DNA of 64,000 nucleotides from Tupaia tana (Eukaryota > Chordata > Mammalia > Scandentia > Tupaiidae), in assembly GCA_026018925.1 (NCBI GenBank), contig JAKSZU010000006.1:130923592-130987591 (forward strand). The letters run 5' to 3'. The notes beneath the pieces are model-generated. The model did no database searches, was not told the origin of the DNA, and worked only from the letters and a program-made list of their open reading frames with translations. The first letter of the stretch is position 1. Every line of letters starts with the position of its first letter. Below are positions 62,121 through 64,000 of this stretch, piece by piece. The position numbers and the translations under genes are program-made.

Positions 62121-62317
62121 TTTTAAGAAGAATTATGTATTTAATTTTATTAATTATTGTTATTATTATTATTTATTTATTTGCTATAGAGCACTTGCAC
62201 TCATGAAAGAGAGAGAAAGAAAGAAGTGAAAAAGAAAGCCTCTGGGTTCGGGACTCAAACTGCAGCTGGCCATGTGGCAGTCCAGCGCTTCAACCACCAC
62301 ACCACCTGCGGGCCCCA
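62121..62317 (-). mobile_element. type B SINE with A-like terminus
   Basis: Contains TTTGCTATAGAGCACTTGC between the AT-rich end and the CT part, as in the A-tailed B subtype. Confidence 0.9.
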
Positions 62318-62475
62318 ATATATCTTAGTTTTAATAAGAAGTTTTTCTCTCCTTGAAGAGAACTATGTACTGTATTATGGTGTTCTTTCGTCCAGTGATT
62401 GTGAAAATTAATGATATTCTTAAAGTTTATAGAACAGTGGCTGGCACAGAATAACGTGTAGTAATATTAGTAACG
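62318..62475. other. unique-looking sequence
   Basis: Nothing recognised. Confidence 0.4.
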
Positions 62476-62649
62476 GGGGCCAGCAAGTGGTGTGGTGATT
62501 GGAGCGCTGGACTCCTACCTGCCCTGGCGGCTTGTTTTCTCACTTTCCCCCCTCTCTCTGTCTCTCTCTGGTGAATTTGTGTGCCCTATCACAAACTTTA
62601 AAAATAATAATAATAATAATTAATAAAATAAGTATTTTTTAAAATAAAC
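62476..62649 (+). mobile_element. type B SINE with B-box deletion
   Basis: Target duplication around AATATTAGTAAC and AATGTTAGTAAC. The head goes from GGACTCCTACC straight to TGCCCTGGCGGC, so the GGTTCGAGTCC box is gone. The tail is the A-like GTGTGCCCTATCACAAA. Confidence 0.92.
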
Positions 62650-62847
62650 ATTAATGTTAGTAACTAAATGTATTACTTTAGCTTCCGGAAGGCACAGATG
62701 TAGTCAGTCTAGATTTTCTGGCTCTATTTATCCACATCCTCATTAAAAGAGTCCTTTATTCTTTTGTATTTATTTTAATGACATTATAATTAATAATCCT
62801 ATGAAAGACTGATTTAAATTGAATTTAGTAGAACTATTACCTTTTTC
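62650..62847. other. AT-rich sequence
   Basis: Nothing recognised. Confidence 0.4.
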
Positions 62848-63063
62848 AAAAAAAAATTTTCTATTGGACATGTGCATTCGCTGGAGAGAGATGAGAGAAA
62901 GAAAACACCCACGCTGCAATCCCGTCTCCTTCGAACTCTCGAGATCTTGGGTGTGCATGCTCACACACTCAAATGTTTTCCAAGTCACCAGGTCCGAGAC
63001 TTAAACTGTACAAGTAGCCATGTGAGATCTAGTCACCTTAACCACCATGCCACTGGCTGGCCT
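62848..63063 (-). mobile_element. type A SINE with shortened body
   Basis: C-rich block and part of the body are missing (AAACACCCACGCTGC). Confidence 0.85.
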
Positions 63064-63100
63064 GAACTATTTCTTTTCTTGATTGAGATTTACTTTCTTT

Positions 63101-63362
63101 CCCTTTTTTTTGAAGAGGTTTTTGCTATAGGGCGCCAGCGCTTGCCAGAAAGAAAGAGAGAGAGACAGACAGACAGAAAAGTGAGAAATCACCCCCCCAG
63201 GGGGATGGCCACGCCGTAATCCCTTTTTCTCCATTCTCCTCTTGGGATCTTGAGCACACGCACACGTGCCCTGTGTGAGTTTAAGCCATCGGGTCGGGAC
63301 TCAAACCGTGGTCGACTACATGGGAGTCCAATGACATAGCCATAACACCATTTGCTGATCCC
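63101..63362 (-). mobile_element. type A SINE, young
   Basis: Target duplication ATTGAGATTTACTTTCTT, identical on both sides (63083-63100 and 63364-63381). Body and C7/G5 block intact. Confidence 0.95.
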
Positions 63363-63508
63363 AATTGAGATTTACTTTCTTGATTTTTCTTTTCTTTTAG
63401 CGTAATCTAAGACAGGGTTTAAGTTACAATTATTAATAAGAAAAAAAATTTTTGAAATTCTCATTTAATATCTATATGTGGAAAGCATGTATCAAAAAGA
63501 AAAAAACT

Positions 63509-63608
63509 GGGGCCAGCCAGCGATATGGTGGTTAAAATGACTGGATCCTATATGACCAAATACAGAGTTCAAGTCCTAGACCTTGTAGCTTGAAAAGCAT
63601 GCTGGGAT
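63509..63608 (+). mobile_element. type A' SINE, 3' part missing
   Basis: GGGGCCAGCCAGCGATATGG head with TGGATCCTATATGACC; stops after GCTTGAAAAGCATGCTGGG. Confidence 0.8.
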
Positions 63609-64000
63609 ATATGAAAGAATTTATAACATACAATAATCTGGACTTTTCCAGCCCAGCAGTATAATCAGTCGAGACTGCAAAAGAGCAACCACACCAGAGG
63701 ATTATCTTGAGAAAGATGTTGAAGGAAGAAAAAGAGACTGATCTTTGCAGGCAGATGGTAAATCACAGAACATTTGGTAGGCAGGGCTGAATTGGGAAGG
63801 TTTATGTGTGACTAGTGTGTTGGGCATTTGCTTTTCAACGATTTGAATAGTTGACATGTAAATACTTTCTCAAAAATATTTAAAACCATACTGTCTCTGT
63901 TGTTATAGAGTCACAAACAAAATTATAAGAAATATTTTGAACATTGTCTTTAAAATTCAGTATTTTAAAATTTTGAAAGTTGTTTATTAACTGTCAAGAG
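63609..64000. other. unique-looking sequence to window end
   Basis: Nothing recognised. Confidence 0.45.

Overview
This window is mammalian nuclear DNA. It has one recognisable host gene start in a CpG island, surrounded by intron and intergenic sequence packed with retroposons. The gene is C2CD5 (C2 calcium-dependent domain containing 5, CDP138), read on the minus strand. Its first coding exon (30 codons, 5805-5894) encodes the start of the N-terminal C2 domain. It sits behind a 167-bp GC-rich intron and a probable noncoding exon whose promoter carries a YY1 site (about 6268-6280). Positions 1-5804 are therefore intron of C2CD5. Everything to the right of about 6300 lies upstream of the gene; no other functional host exon was found there.

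Organism: more than 100 copies of tRNA-derived SINEs fill the window. Type A is long (about 250 bp: tRNA-like head with A box TAGCGTAATGG and B box GGTTCGAGTCC, a GGAGAATGGAGGAGAAGGG body, a C6/G6 self-complementary block, a CT-rich stretch, and the end CGCCCTATAGCAAAAACC). Type B is short (about 150-190 bp: a related head, CT-rich stretch, TCTGGTCAAATTAAA and an AT-rich end with TAAATAATTCTTTAAAA). Type A' is an older A-like lineage (head CCTAGTGGTTAAGAG and TGGATCCCACATGGCCAAC). Type D is a tRNA SINE with a GGCTCCATGGTGCAATG head. Type C joins a tRNA-like head to a 7SL/Alu-like half. 7SL SINEs are known only from Euarchontoglires. There is no Alu dimer, rodent B1/B2 or rabbit C repeat, and the A/B SINEs fit what I remember of the CYN SINEs of colugos. 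A colugo (Dermoptera) is the best guess, with tree shrew as the alternative; this is inference, not proof.

Layout: 1-5430 C2CD5 intron with two L2 LINE copies, a MIR and SINE insertions; 5440-6600 CpG island, C2CD5 promoter and first exons; 6600-13340 mixed unique DNA, MIR, an L2/CR1 LINE and a MaLR LTR; 13340-25740 SINEs, two MLT1-type LTRs and a hAT element; 25740-28895 one large Tigger-type DNA transposon split by SINEs and an RPL21 retropseudogene; 29450-31715 an antisense L1 split by SINEs; 34235-34855 L2/CR1; 38810-43525 antisense L1 pieces split by SINEs; 44533-45440 a type D SINE split by a 610-bp retroposed transcript; 45723-46411 a PPIA retropseudogene; 48390-48945 a hAT-like element; 49058-49132 a short mariner-like MITE with a sister copy at 498-565; 51563-51690 a chemokine-like exon relic; 55049-55422 a MaLR LTR; the rest SINEs and unique DNA.

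Only the C2CD5 promoter and exons are likely to matter for the host. The rest is a layered record of insertions in which target-site duplications give the relative order of many events. Family names for repeats come from memory of consensus sequences and could not be searched here.
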